Below, one piece after another: positions 22,742 through 35,712 of a stretch of 64,000 bases of DNA. Numbering within the stretch: the stretch's first letter is position 1; each line of letters starts with the position of its first letter. The position numbers and the translations under genes were made by a program. The notes below the pieces were generated by a model, which was not told the origin of the DNA, did not search any database, and worked only from the letters and a program-made list of their open reading frames with translations. This stretch comes from Lithobates sylvaticus. Its lineage: Eukaryota > Chordata > Amphibia > Anura > Ranidae. The stretch covers positions 365,285,012-365,349,011 of the forward strand of contig CM053028.1 of assembly GCA_028564925.1 (NCBI GenBank). The letters are read 5' to 3'.

Positions 22742-23167
22742 AGCCCCATACACACGGTCGGACAATCCGCGGACCAGGTCCGTCGGACCATGTCCGTCAT
22801 ACTTTGTCTGATGTTGGTTTTGCGTACACACGGTCGGACAAAGTTGTCGGAAAATCCGATCATTCTGAACGTGGTGACGTTTGTTGCCTACGACGGGACT
22901 ACGTAGAGGCTAGTAGCCAATAGCTTTGGTCTTGTAATGTGATCTGAGCATGCGTAGCACTTTGTCTGGTCGGACAACCGTACACACGATCCGGTTTGGT
23001 GTGATCGGACCGGGTTGACGGCAAATCTTTCCAGCAGGAGATAAGACTTTGTCCGTCGGACAAACCGACGAACACTGTCCGATGGTGCATACACACGGTC
23101 TGATTTTTCAACAACCTTGTCCGATCGGACAGAATCCATGAAAAAGTCCGACCGTGTGTATGGGGCT
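22742..23167. mobile_element. Harbinger-like MITE with TTA duplication
   Basis: Ends AGCCCCATACACACGGTCGG and complement, flanked by TTA (22739-22741 and 23168-23170). Same family and same interior as 3730-4116, inserted at a TTA rather than a TAA. Confidence 0.92.
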
Positions 23168-23340
23168 TTAGAATGTCCATGCTGTAAATTTTATGTAGAA
23201 CATACTATACGTGGATTGAGAGAATGCATTGACAAGGGCACGTATACAACATAGCTTCTATGAAACATAATTCCTTGCCCCTCAAATGTATTTGTGAGGA
23301 CATATTATTCGTTTTTTTACAATAAACACTCTGGTTTTTA

Positions 23341-23681
23341 AGCGCCCCTTTCAAACTAACAGATTGATCGGGTCCACCTGTCAGTTTTTCAGGTGGACCT
23401 GATTGGACCCTCCAGTCCCCTAAATGAAGCAGCGGGTGTAAACGGGCATGTGTCCTTTTATACCCACCGACATCCAATCCGACCTGCTAAAAACAGATGG
23501 ATTGGGATCTGTTCCGTTTACATCTGACCACCCATAGTGAAGAGTGGGCTGTGTCTGTGTGCGCTCTGCATAAGCAGAGCAATCATGGACTAGCCATCCG
23601 CCTGCTCAGTGGGGCTCAGCGGACAGATTCCCCACTGAGAAAGTAGACCCCAACGGAGTCTGCCCTGCGTGGACGGGGACC
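23341..23681. mobile_element. Harbinger-like MITE, worn copy
   Basis: The left end 'cgcccctttcaaactaac' and right end 'gtggacggggacc' before TTA have drifted. The interior 'gatcgggtccacctgtcag' matches the 4219 family. Confidence 0.65.
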
Positions 23682-23689
23682 TTAGTCTT

Positions 23690-25582
23690 TGTGCAGGTTT
23701 CTCTCCGTTTTATCTTTTTCATGAAACATAATTAAAGTGATCCTATTCACTTTAAAATATGTCAAAATGGTAATCCTAGTAGGCTAAATACATTTTAAAG
23801 GGGAAAAACAAGGAGAGAGAAGTCTCTAGAAAAGAAACGTATTTTGTTTATAGATTATAGTTGTTTGTATATTCTATGGCGACAAAATCACGTTGGAATG
23901 GCACCAAATTAGTGCAGGAACCTTTTCCAAAATTGTGCCATGCTGAGTTGCATTGATTTGAATGGGCACCACTGAAAACAATGTGAATTCCCCATGTGAT
24001 TTTGTGACTCAAGTCACATCTGAAATCACACTAGTGGGAACAGAGCCTAAGATTGTTCTGCATGGTAAGATCATTATCTGCTGCTTCATGGATGAAAGCT
24101 GAAATATAAAGAATTGGATTTTCTGAGCCTGATGATGGCATAACAGTCCTAAAAAGAAGTGTGTATTATAAATAATGAAAGTGTTTGCATTATTATTAAT
24201 GCAGGTGCCAGGAGTCTTATTCATAGGCAAATCGTGACCTACAAATGTTCTGGTGAGTAAGATAGCGGATGGGCACGTGCTCTAAATATAATATGATGGT
24301 ATACTATGGTGAGTTCAGAGGAGGACTAGATAGCTGCTACAGATTGGATTATTCTACCAGCACTGTGTCTCTGACATTGAAATGAATTACCTTTAATGAT
24401 CATCATTGTAGAATTTTTTTTGTTTCGTTTAACCTGAAGTGACACAAAACTCAATCAGTACCATACTGCATACTTTCTTACCCAATTTACTACATTTTGT
24501 ATTAAGAGCTTTTCAGCTCAGTTGTTCTCTGCTAACTAGTCGGTCTGTGGACTTTTCTGTAAATGGTCTTGGCAAATCAAAACAGATTCTAAGTGGAAGA
24601 AAGTGAAAATGAACATTGCATCTGAGTTTTGTACAATGTACCATTCCTGAGTTGTCTGAATTATATAATGTTCTATTTACAACTGAAACTATGTAAATAT
24701 TTCTTTTTCACCTGAATAAATTATCAATGCTTCATTGTAGATCATGAGCCATGACTTATATTTGGGCGTGACTTGTATTGTGCAGAACCTGCTGATTACT
24801 GGGGCATACTGTATTTATTACAAGGTTTTCTCACTGTCCAAGGGACATAAAGTCCAACCCTGAGCTGTTTTTTTATTTTTTTAAACATTTTACATTTTTG
24901 TAGTCTAGGCCATAGTAAAGTAAATAATACACTAACACTATACATTCCTTTCAAGTGACCCCCAGACAAAACATATTAAATTATTCTATTTGAGGAGCCA
25001 TTTTACTTTTTCCCTGTTTCTCCATTATTGAATAAACGGCTTCACAGAAATATTAATGGACGTGAAAAGCAAAGGTTTGCCAAAAATGTATTGATGTGGT
25101 TGGGCGCAAAATGACTGATCTATATTAATATAGATGCTGTGCACTGTATTGCTGCCTCCACTTTCCTTGAGGTCAAATCTTCATTAACAGAAACAAAGAC
25201 ATGTACCATACTTGAAAAATGTTGGGATTGCTGCCTGTCTGCTGGCCATCTCTTTCCACAACTTACTGGATTCTCTTCTTCTGTTTACTTTCAATTGCTA
25301 AGGACTACATATACCATGGTACCTTGCTGCCTGTAAACAGTGATTCCTGTACTAACACCACCTCCTGAAACTCCTCCTCTCTGCACCTCTGTAGTTCATA
25401 AAGGAGGGTCTGTGAAATGTGTGACACAACAGTGTCTACCCACAGGGCATAGTGAATAGCTGTACAGATTTCAAGAAAGTAAATGTGTGGAGATCTTCTC
25501 AAAGTAAGCTTGTGAACTCCAAGATTGTCCAGATTAATGGGAGTAGGCTAGAAAAAAAATTAAAAGTGCAAAGTTAATTTAA
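23690..25582. other. Mostly unassigned DNA
   Basis: A worn MITE right end ('cacactagtgggaacagagcc') is likely at 23860-24052. The remaining 1.5 kb up to the retrovirus shows no coding frames worth naming and no clear repeats. Confidence 0.45.
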
Positions 25583-25587
25583 CATAT

Positions 25588-26023
25588 TGTTAGGAATATC
25601 CTTAGCTTGTGATCAGTCAACTCGAGATGTATTAAGAAGTAAAAGATTTATTCTAATATGTTAACACATTAGGATCCCCTTCCTTACACAAATGGGTCAG
25701 GCAAAGGAATGAACAAAGGCAATATCTTTTGTTATCTTAAACCTTCATAACCCAGCCCCTATTTCCCTATTGGCTGAGGAAATCACAGTTCTCACTTTAT
25801 CTGAGTGAAATTCAATACCTTTATTATGTGAGGACTGCGAATTCCCTTACAATCTTATGTTACCATAGATGGTTATACTGCAATCATCCTGAATTCTTAC
25901 GGTGGAGTTAGTAAAAACATACATAACAATTAATACAGAAAGTGCTCATAGGTGGAATTAAAAACCAGTCTCAGGATTGTTTTCCAAATAGTCACACAAT
26001 AAACATTTAAAACTTTTCTAACA
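25588..26023 (-). repeat. Provirus LTR, 3' copy
   Basis: Begins TGTTAG and ends CTAACA in plus-strand order. It matches 33282-33717 at all but about two positions. It lies downstream of env in transcription order, so it is the 3' LTR. Confidence 0.96.
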
Positions 26024-26036
26024 TTCCCTCCTCTTT
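26024..26036 (-). promoter_or_regulatory. Polypurine tract of the provirus
   Basis: On the minus strand AAAGAGGAGGGAA sits directly against the 3' LTR, the expected place for plus-strand DNA priming. Confidence 0.85.
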
Positions 26037-26080
26037 GTGTGACTATTTTATCTCAACACATTTCGATAATAGTCCCTGTG

Positions 26081-27992
26081 TTATACACTTTCAGACTGTA
26101 TGTCATTAAGTTGAGCTTCAATGTCCACATAGGTCTCCTCAGAGGTAGGAAGAGTTTGATACATCGTTCTTGAGACGGCAGTTTCAATTAGTTTTTGTGA
26201 AAGTCCTCGAATACAGGGAATACAACAGCATCCACAAGTGACCAAAACAGCCAAAGCCACAGCGATTGAAATCAAACATGATGTAATAAGTCCAGTCCAT
26301 TTACCAAACCATCCTTCAAGCCAGGTTGTGAATGGATCAGTAATACCTGAGTTTTCCGCTAATTCATTCGATAGAGCAGTCAGTCCTTCCAAGGCTCTGG
26401 TCACGGTCCCTCCAGGAGCTGTATTATTAGGGATAAAGGTGCAACACATGCTACCAAACATTTTGCATACCCCTCCTCTTTCAGCTAAGACCATATCTAA
26501 AGCCATTCGTTTCTGCCATGCCATTAGAGATGTGGGGGCCAACTGTTCAGCTAGGCCCTTCACAGCATCCCTAGTGTAATTTACAAATCCTTGTTGGTTA
26601 TAATATATATAGTTAATCCAGTCAACATTTTTATTTATAGTTACCCACCAGAAAAGAGACTCAAACCCAGCTGTCACCTGATTCCCGGCCTTAAACCCAT
26701 CCGGCACCCCGCGAGGAACCCCAATCTCATCTATGTAGACCTGAGAGTCAAATGACCCCATGGGAGAGGTGTCCCTCCGATACCGTTGGTGACTCTTAGT
26801 CCACGGGTGTTCTGACAAGATCCTCAGGGGCATAGCCAGCTGGACCATAGCACAATCCCCTTGGGCATTGGCAGGTAGTCTAGCTCGCAGTTTCTTATCC
26901 CCACACATCCACCAGATGTCAGCTCTCTGAATGTCATGTTCAACCCAGTCACCGTTGTCTATGTTAATCCTCTCCACACAGTAGTCATCAGGTAATGACC
27001 CAAGATCTACCCCGCTACGGTTCCCTGGGAGTGCAAAACAAGTAAAATTGCCCAGATATGCAGCGACCGCTGGAGGTATCTGAGGTCTCTCCACTGGGGG
27101 AAACAACAAACTCAATGTGTGACAGGTAGAATTGTTTTCAGGTTTATAGCTCTTATTATATAATTGCAACATACATTTTAAACCTTTTGGATCTGTTTTG
27201 TGATCTAAAGGAAAAGGAACTGTTGCTAAATGTGGTCTTGCACTGGCACAAACTAAACAGTTTTCTTTTTTTTTGAGTTTTAACCGTGTACCTCAACCAT
27301 TCTAACCACTCATTGCTTTCTTGATAACCCGTCTCTAAAGCTATGGCATCTTCTATTGTTAGGTTAGTAAATCTTATGGTTTCACTCAGAACTTCTATTT
27401 TAGTATGGCCTTCTTCTTTCCCTTCTAGGTCTACCTTTTCCTGTTGTTTGGTTTTATTGGGTGATAATACCTCGAGGAAAAATGTGCCTGAAGGATCAGT
27501 TCCTGACACCCATGCTCCCATAGAATACAACCGCTGATCTTCCTTCCTCGGCTCCTTTATTGTTATTAATAGTTGATTACAGTTTTTACTATTTGTGCAG
27601 GGGGAGTTAGCCGCTTTTGTAATTATGAGTCTTCCCTTTATTCCACTCTTTTCAGCCCCTGGTTGATTATACCCCCAATCTTGATGTGCTGTGGTCCACA
27701 GGGCCTGATTCCATGCTTGACATCCTACCTTATCCCAGAGCCAGCAAATATATTTATCTGCCCATAGAAGTCCTCTAGCCCCAGTTGTATCCCCACAATC
27801 TGCGATCTGACAGAAGTCTACCAGTATAGTACTAGTTATTCCTTCTCTAAAGGTTAAATTCAATGCTTTTCCTGTTCTTTCCCAATTCAAAGGTTCCTCT
27901 ACTCTTCCATACCGTCTACCCCCTCTTATGGATGCCTTCCCTAGACTCACCAGTAACCCAAGGATAATTACTGTCCCTTTCATTCTAACCAA
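26081..27992 (-). pseudogene. env: Retroviral env remnant (SU and TM parts)
   Basis: Surface-unit and transmembrane-unit parts are both recognisable. The first shows a hydrophobic leader-like start near 27990. The second shows a basic cleavage-site-like stretch, a CX6CC motif of the gamma-retroviral type, and a hydrophobic membrane span near its end. In this family Env is made from a spliced message. The region is broken. The coding parts are long for a fossil, which agrees with the young LTRs. Confidence 0.9.
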
Positions 27993-28107
27993 CTACAGAG
28001 GTTCCAGCGGATAGGGTAGGGGAGACTTCACCGGTTTGAGACAAGCCCGCCTTGTGCGAAACCTCCCTTTGTAGTCGGATTTTCTGGATCTCTGCAGCCA
28101 ACTGGCC

Positions 28108-30009
28108 CTACTCTACCTGTAAAACCTTTTTACAATGGGACTGGTGAATCCAGGTAGACCTCTCTGCTATCCTTATAGCCGTGGGAGTGGTGAGAAGAAC
28201 TTGATATGGTCCCTCCCACTTAGGTGAGTGCCAATGTTTTTTCTTTATTACTTTTACCAGGACCCAGTCTCCAATATGGATTTTCTCTTCTCCTTGAATT
28301 GGATCTTCTGGAATAGAACAGACTTCATTAATTTGTTTTTGTTTCAACAGGTTAGACATATATTCTGATAGAATACATTCAGATTCTTCAGTTAGTGTTT
28401 CATTTGGTAATAAAGATATTCTATATGGCCTTCCATATATTATTTCAAATGGGCTCAACCCCTCTTTTGTTGGTGTAATATGCATACTAGTCACTGCCAA
28501 TGGTAAGCAGTACATCCAACTTTTACCAGTTTCTTCCATAGCTTTTCTCAGCTTACTTTTTAGGATTCCATTGTGTCTTTCCACCAATCCAGCTGATTGG
28601 GGGTGATAGGCACAATGGTTTTTTACTTGAATACCCATCACTTCTGTCAAATGTTGTATAGTTTTATTTACGAAATGGGGTCCATTATCGCTGTAGATTT
28701 TTTCAGGGATTCCAAATCTAGGGATAATATCTCTTAGTAATGCTTTGGCTACAGTCTGTGCGTCCGCACTTCCTGTCGAGAATATCTGCTACCCATTTAG
28801 ACAGGGCGTCCATAATTACCAAACAATATTTCTTCCTTTCACATTTGTCTAATTCAATAAAATCCATGCAAATGTGTTGGAATGGATATTGCGGTGTGGG
28901 GAACTTCCCTTTCCGTGGTCTTATGCCTCCCTGAGCATTGTGTCTTGCACATATAATACATTGAGAGCAAAAAGTTTTTTAGTAGTTTGTGAAGCCATAA
29001 GCTGTACATACTTTATTTAACATCCCAGTCATCCCCCTGTTTGACACATGTGTTACTCCATGTGTCAATACTGCTGCATGCCTAAATAAGGACTTTGGCA
29101 ATACCGGTTTCCCTTCAGGTGATGTGTAAATATTATTTATTATTGTGCAACCCTTTGTTTTCCAATATTGTTTTTCCCCGGGGGGTGCATTAACATCTCA
29201 GTAAGGACTGTATGATCTATCTCAATAATTTCCTGTTCTGTAATTATTTGATGTGTTTCTTGTGCCGCTATTTTGGCCGCTTCATCCGCCCTTTTGTTTC
29301 CCTTTGAGATGGGGTCCGTATATTTTGTGTGTGCTTGACATTTGCAGATTGCAAGCTCTTTTGGTAACTGTATTGCATCCAGAAGTTCTAAAATGAAATC
29401 CGTGTGGGCAATTGGTTTACCACTGGAGGTGACCATCCCCCTGTTTTTCCATTGTTGTGCAAAAACATGTACTGTTGAAAAGGCATATTGACTGTCGGTG
29501 TATATGGTTACAGATTTTCCTTCTGATAGTATGCATGCTCTTGTCAGTGCTACAAGTTCCGCTACTTGTGCTGAATAATGTTTTGGTAGTGGCCTAGCTT
29601 CCAAAATGTCATCCTGTGTCACTACTGCATATCCAGTTGCATTTGTACCACCCGGATTTTTCCTACTAGAACCGTCAACAAAAAGTGTCATGTCAGGGTC
29701 AGCTAACGATACGTCTTTCAAATCACTTCGTGGCAGTACCTTTTCAGCGATGGCAGCAGAACAGTCATGTTTATAACCATCAGTAGGGAGTGGTAGTAAT
29801 GTGGATGGGTTTAAAGTAGTACACCTCTGTATTGTTAAGTGAGGTTGTGCCAAGAGTATTGTCATAAAGGAAAGGTGCCATGCTGGACTCAAATGTGATA
29901 TCTTTTGTTGTAAAAGAATAACAGACACTGCATGCGGCACCTTAAGTGTCAGCAAGTGATATAGCACTATATATGCTGAGGCCTTGACTGCTTCAGCTGC
30001 AACTACCAC
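28108..30009 (-). pseudogene. pol: Retroviral pol remnant (RNase H and integrase)
   Basis: The upstream part (toward 30009) resembles the connection and RNase H region of gamma-like retroviruses (FVDGSS, AELVALTRA, IYTDSQYAF, GNKRADEAAK). The downstream part is integrase core and C-terminal domain ([14 protein letters not shown], then a GDWVLVK...WEGPYQVLL block). The region is broken more than once. No reverse-transcriptase catalytic region was recognised upstream. Confidence 0.92.
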
Positions 30010-30162
30010 TGCCTGTACACAGGGTGGAAGTGCTCTAGTTACACTGTCTAATTTTATAAAGTAGTAAACAATCGACCTCTAGTGCCCACCATATAACTGT
30101 AAGTACTGATGTCATGTGTCCTTCCCTTTTTGTCTACTGTTTGTTCAAAAGATTTGTCATAC

Positions 30163-30810
30163 TGTCAGGTCACCTGAGACCAGGTGACAGGTGCACTCAG
30201 TATGAATCGGAAGTGCACGGCTAGGTAGTGGACCTTAGGACTGACTGCTGTGGATTTTACCCAGGGAGATTCAGGACACAGATCTACTGGATCTCTAACA
30301 CAGATCCCAATGTGAGCTAGAGCATAGATTCCCCAGGGCGCGGAGTCTAAGAGCCAGCAGGTGTTCACCAGAGCCTCTAGTGGTGAGGATGGACTTCGCT
30401 GCAGTCTGGCTCCAGGTCGCGGCCCCCAGGGTCTCACAGCTCACGCTTACAGTAGACTACAGGAGAAGGAAGTAGCAGGCTGGAACGACAAGGATAGTAA
30501 GGGGATAAGGCAGAGGTCACGGGTAACTAGCAGACAGGAACCACAGAGTACACACCAAGGTCGGTAACGGAAACAAACATAAAACAAACGGCAAACAGGA
30601 AGCCAAACACCCCATGGATACACAATTGATTATCAGCACCACAGGCTTGCAGTGCACAGGTTAATATAGGGTTCCCTGATAGGGCCTAGAGTGGAACCAT
30701 GCTTAGAGGAGAGGTTATAAAAACCCCAGGTGGGAGTGGCTGGCCTCTTAGTCTGAACACATGGAGGGAGAGATAAGCAAACAGGGGAAGATTACTGCAT
30801 AACCGTGACA
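30163..30810. mobile_element. Solo LTR nested in the provirus, 648 bp
   Basis: Starts TGTCAGG and ends CGTGACA, flanked by a 5-bp duplication CATAC (30158-30162 and 30811-30815). The TG...CA ends and 5-bp duplication fit an LTR retrotransposon, probably Ty3/Gypsy-like; no internal region is left. It must be younger than the provirus it sits in. Confidence 0.88.
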
Positions 30811-30815
30811 CATAC

Positions 30816-32280
30816 CCAGGAAGGACACCATTTGTTTCTTTGTCTCTAAGAACTGTGTAGTCTACTTTTTCCTTAATTTAATGTTCTAAACTCTATAATA
30901 CCTCCAAAGATTCAATTTTGTACTCATTCATGTGTTCTGACACCCACCCCATAAAAAGGAACCCGCCTCATTCTTCAGTTGTGTAGAAGGAGGGGGGTGG
31001 GGGTGTCATGTCTGCACTTGAATTGGAGCTGGGGAACATGGTTACTCTGCACAGTATCATAAATCAAACTACCAAATACTTCCTTACCTTGGAGCTGTTA
31101 TTAAAAATTATCTTTCATTTGTTCAAATATAAGTCCATCAACTATGCAGACATAAAATGTTTCCTAGCATTTTCATTTTTTTTTTTTTTTTTTAATATAT
31201 ATTCAATGTATATACATATATTCACACACACATACATCTCTGAATATTTTTCCTCAGACCCCAATATTTTAGCAGAATTTAAGAAGTCTTGAACCTCCTT
31301 TTGTATTGTTCCCCTTATTCTCTGGTCCTGAATGAAATTCACAGGGTCCTAAAACAGAACCTCCCTCCCCCTTTTTTTATTTATTTTTTTTTTTTAAAAC
31401 ACATATTCTGATTCAGAACTTAGCCTTTTTTAACTTTATAATATATGTACCCAAATAAACAGCATTGAATCATTAACACTTCACAGTTGAAAGTCTGTGA
31501 ATTCTAAAAATAACATATGAAAGAAATATTTACTTTAAAACTATTATGCAGACTTTCTTTCTGACCGAAAGTCCTGTTTTCACAGATTCACAACTTAACC
31601 TCTGTGTGCTAAAAGGGTTAATGCTGCCCCCTCTCTTCTGCTACCTCTGTCAGGCAATCTGCATTTTCTTGTTTCCGAGAAACACCTTTTTGACCTTTTT
31701 TTTTTTTTTTATATTAAACATCAAGCTCTCTGAGCTTCAATATTATTACACACTTCTCTTGGCAAAGCCCATTCAAATCCTAGTTTCCTTATGGCAGTAA
31801 AATTAGCACTGTCTCTCAAAAACATCCTCAGTCTTTACTTTTCTCACTTTCCTCAAGCCACTTAATAATAATACAACATTCTATTCACTGACAGTATAAT
31901 CCACCTCCAGCTCTCTACTGCCTTAGAACATCAACACTTTCTGCAATGTACTTCCTTTAACACCATGGCATGCTAAAATAATAAAGCAACCTGGTACCTT
32001 TTTTCTTTATTTCTTTTACCTAGTTTCAATATTTACAATATAAACCTTCCGTTTTGCCATGGCTGGTCAAGGGTTAACCTCCTGTTTTTTTTTACAGACA
32101 CAACCTCTCACACAGGAAGGGAGGGTATAACACGAGGGAGGGGGCCAGTGGTATAACAGATAACTGGTATAACAGATGAGATCATGCTCTTTGTCCACTA
32201 GGGGCAGTTGGGCTTGGCATTTCTCCTTTGTTCTCTTTCCTTCTACCCTAAGTCTAGCTTGCTGGAGCCAGTACTCTGCC
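30816..32280. other. Provirus interior, unrecognised A+T-rich part
   Basis: Belongs to the provirus by position but shows no recognisable gag or pol coding. Several T runs (near 31170, 31380, 31690) and 'cacacacatacatc'-like low-complexity patches are present. Confidence 0.5.
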
Positions 32281-32284
32281 AACT

Positions 32285-32533
32285 CTAACCAATACCTTTT
32301 TTTTTTTTTTTTCCTTTGGGTCCTAACAACTTAAGCTTATCCACCAACTCCTGGCATCCTTTCACAGTTAATTTACCATTAAACCCAAACTTCCTCTCCC
32401 ACTTAGCACAATACTGAACGGACTTAGGGTCATTGCTATGCATACATTTCTTATCACCTTCTAACAGCACATTAGGAACACGACAGCAACATAAACAAAC
32501 ACAAGAAATTCCTTTACAGAGACTATTCCCCAA
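32285..32533 (-). pseudogene. gag: Retroviral gag start (matrix-like)
   Basis: A short frame beginning MGNSLCKG, fitting an N-myristoylation signal of a retroviral matrix protein, lies about 750 bases inside the 5' LTR, where gag is expected. Most of gag beyond it is not recognisable. Confidence 0.65.
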
Positions 32534-33259
32534 TTTTCGGTGTTTGAGTCTCTCATTAACCTATAAAACACTGGGATCGTGACCCTCCGCTCACGGTAAT
32601 AAAAGGAATACCAGAAAAGTATAAACATCAACACTCCCCACACTATAGGGAAAATTAAAAAATTAAAACGTACCTCTGCAGTATTATTATAAAATGAGCT
32701 CGTAACATCAACAGAATGGTTAAACATGAGACAGGAGAAAATAAAACACACAGAGAAAAGAAAAAAAAAAAATTAGCTTTGTGATCTTTTTAGATCACTT
32801 AACTAAATAGCGCTTAAATCGTCAGGCAAATCGACCTCTGACATTCTGGTATACCTCAAATCTTTTTTTTATCTGTCCGGACAGCAGGCAACGTAATTTT
32901 TTACCTTAGACAACGTCCCCAAATGTCTCTGTCTACGAACACTGGATTATCAAGCTATTATACGATCAATACCAATGTCGGCAATTACAACACATTTAAA
33001 CCAGAATCAAACAGAAAGAAAAGAAAAAGACTTTTAGAAAGAATTAAGAATAATTAAAATCTCTTACCCCTTAAAAACACCAAGATGACTAGATCAGCAA
33101 GTTCGCAAAACAGACAATGTATTCGGGTGATACGGTCCCCTGCCCCTCTTTAACCACTAACGTTGAGTGGGGGGACTTTTAAATCTCAGTGATTTACTTT
33201 CACTAATACTCACTGAAGTTGAAGAGGGCTCATAAATCCCAAATAAACAAAGTTGCTTT

Positions 33260-33277
33260 CCGGATTTCGAAGGACCA
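33260..33277 (-). promoter_or_regulatory. Primer-binding-like site of the provirus
   Basis: On the minus strand the site starts TGGTCCTTCGA four bases inside the 5' LTR. The first eleven bases match the complement of the 3' end of vertebrate tRNA-Tyr; the rest matches less well, so the tRNA assignment is tentative. Confidence 0.6.
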
Positions 33278-33281
33278 CAAA

Positions 33282-33717
33282 TGTTAGGAATATCCTTAGC
33301 TTGTGATCAGTCAACTCGAGATGTATTAAGAAGTAAAAGATTTATTCTAATATGTTAACACATTAGGATCCCCTTCCTTACACAAATGGGTCAGGCAAAG
33401 GAATGAACAAAGGCAATATCTTTTGTTATCTTAAACCTTCATAACCCAGCCCCTATTTCCCTATTGGCTGAGGAAATCACAGTTCTCACTTTATCCGAGT
33501 GAAATTCAATACCTTTATTATGTGAGGACTGCGAATTCCCTTACAATCTTATGTTACCATAGATGGTTATACTGCAATCATCCTGAATTCTTACGGTGGA
33601 GTTAGTAAAAACATACATAACAATTAATACAGAAAGTGCTCATAGGTGGAATTAAAAACCAGTCTCAGGATTGTTTTCCAAATAGTCACACAATAAACAT
33701 TTAAAACGTTTCTAACA
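33282..33717 (-). repeat. Provirus LTR, 5' copy
   Basis: Near-identical partner of 25588-26023. It lies upstream of gag in transcription order, so it would hold the promoter. Confidence 0.96.
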
Positions 33718-33722
33718 CATAT

Positions 33723-34120
33723 GATTTTAAATTTTGAACTTATGTAGCACCCTCCTAGATAGTTGCAAAGATTAGTTAGATTTAATGCTGACTCATGGTG
33801 TTCAGTAGAGATGGTCAATTTCTCCAACCCATCAGAAACTCCAACCACGTCACTTCCGGTTTCTTTAAACCCTTAGCAATTGGAGATTTTGAGGAATTAG
33901 TGGTTAGACACAACACCAACAACCAAATAGAGTCCAGTACAGGAAGATTTAGCTGTTTTGACAGCACAGGGGCTAATGAGGATAAAGTTGTCGCTGCCTC
34001 GGAGACAGCCATTTTGTTGGCTAGAATTGGGGTGGAGTAAGAATCACCGTTCATAATATCCTGCAGAGGATCAGTCCAGCCTGGGGACTGCTGCCCTACT
34101 AGTTGCGCTTTCAGTGCCAA
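33723..34120. other. No recognisable feature
   Basis: Flank of the provirus; opposing open frames at 33795-34189 resemble no protein that I know. Confidence 0.45.
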
Positions 34121-34123
34121 TAA

Positions 34124-34489
34124 GGCCCAGTTCACACTGGTGCGACATGCACTCCGACTTTGAGAGCACATGTTGCATGACAAAATCAATCAATAAAAAT
34201 CAATGTTTACCTATGAGAGCCGCCTTAACTGGTCCAACTTGTGTCGGTCCGACATTGAAAAAGGTTCCTGCACTACTTTGGTCCGACTTCTGTCCAATTT
34301 CAGCCCATGAAATTGAATGGAAGTTGCATCCAAGTCGGATCATCATCTCAACTGATGTGATTTGGATCCAACATTACAGAAAGATTACACATGCATTCCC
34401 TGAAGCTGCTTCAAAGACACGCCAAATTCACGCCTAAGTCGCCTGGCAAAGTCGCGTGACTTTCAGGCCGTGGCAGTGTGAACCGAGCT
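34124..34489. mobile_element. Harbinger-like MITE with TAA duplication
   Basis: Ends GGCCCAGTTCACACTGG and CAGTGTGAACCGAGCT, with TAA at 34121-34123 and 34490-34492. The interior has 'gtccgac' words. Non-coding, moderately worn. Confidence 0.8.
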
Positions 34490-34492
34490 TAA

Positions 34493-35229
34493 TTGTTAAT
34501 GGCACACCAAACACATAAGCAACACACACATTTTGCCACGTGGAAACACAAGTGATAAACACAGCAAAACACACAGTAGAAAGGTGCAAACTGCAACACA
34601 CCAAAAAGTGTGGTAGAAACTCACCACGCTCCCCTCCAAAAAACTTCTGGAGCTTCTTTGGGGCAATTTTCGCACGTAGGGCAGCCCATTCCCTATGCGT
34701 AATGAGTGAAAACACCCCTCAAAAAATGCATGCGGGAACGCGAGTTCCTGCTACAAGGATATGTGGACGCCTTTTTGCCTTTTAATTTACCAGAACTATG
34801 GAATAGGACGACCCACCTGAACAACCCATTCAATTTGTATAAAGTCAGGCAGGCCCTTGCACTACATAGCCAATGGGAAATCTAAAAGAGATTGTACAAT
34901 TAGATTATACAGATAGTGGGTGGAAAATAAAAGAGGTGGTATAGTAATGAGGGAGGATGCGGTCCAGACAGGTGAACATGCACTATCATGCCCTCTTTTA
35001 TGATGCAGCAAGGAAATGTATAGTGGGATATGATCTACGGGAAGTAATGGAATCAAAAAGCATTTTTTAAACATCTGAACAGATCGATGTTCAACAAAAG
35101 TTCAACGTTTCATTAAATGAGGTAAGTGAAAAATAAGCACATTGGGATTCCTGGGTCAGAAATGACAATAGAAAATTCTTCAATTTATTATGTCAAGTAA
35201 AATTCTGCCTGAAAAGGTGAATTTAGTCT
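34493..35229. other. Unassigned, with a likely worn repeat at 34500-34790
   Basis: 34500-34620 is CACA-rich low-complexity DNA; the following 'gggcagcccattccctatgcg' has the style of a dispersed repeat. Beyond 34790 I see nothing. Confidence 0.4.
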
Positions 35230-35233
35230 TTAA

Positions 35234-35708
35234 AGTGCTACTAAACCAACAACAGAAAAAAATCAATCTGCATATGCAGTAAAGCATGCTTGTTATATTC
35301 ACTGTGTTAATCCTCTGCATTGTGTAAAAAGGATGTTTGAGCCTATCTTCTCGGTTCCTCCCCTTCTTCCACAGTCCCCAATCCATCTGCTGATAGAACA
35401 GAGCCTTGGGGGCACTCTGCACATGCTCAGTTTTTGGGGAGGATGCATGTGATCAGAACAGGGCCAATCAGCACTGTCCAGACAGAGGGTCAGGGGTCCT
35501 GCAGCCTCATAGGACAGTCAGAGTAGAATAAAAAAACTCCTCCTACAAGCTTTAACCAGACACTGATAGAAGTCACAAGACTGCTATATACTGCTGATGA
35601 GAAAAGGTATTAAGCAGTTTATATTTACTACAATAATTGCATTTTAATGTTCTGTGTACTGTGGGAGACCAGATATAGTGAATGCAGGGTCCTGGGTTTA
35701 GTAACACT
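35234..35708. mobile_element. TTAA-type MITE, family B copy 3, 475 bp
   Basis: Ends AGTGCTACTAAACC and GGGTTTAGTAACACT between TTAA at 35230-35233 and 35709-35712. Same family as 21755-22227, complete. Confidence 0.9.
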
Positions 35709-35712
35709 TTAA

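Larger units (their letters stand above)
25583..33722 (-). mobile_element. Class I (gamma-like) endogenous retrovirus, broken
   Basis: A minus-strand provirus with 436-bp LTRs (25588-26023 and 33282-33717), a primer-binding-like site, a purine tract, and a 5-bp target duplication CATAT (25583-25587 and 33718-33722). A gag start, RNase H, integrase and env are recognisable; I see no protease or reverse-transcriptase core, so the interior is incomplete and carries several breaks. LTRs differ at only about two positions, suggesting an insertion of roughly a few million years or less. A foreign solo LTR is nested inside it. The gamma-like class is inferred from RNase H, integrase and Env features. 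Confidence 0.95.
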
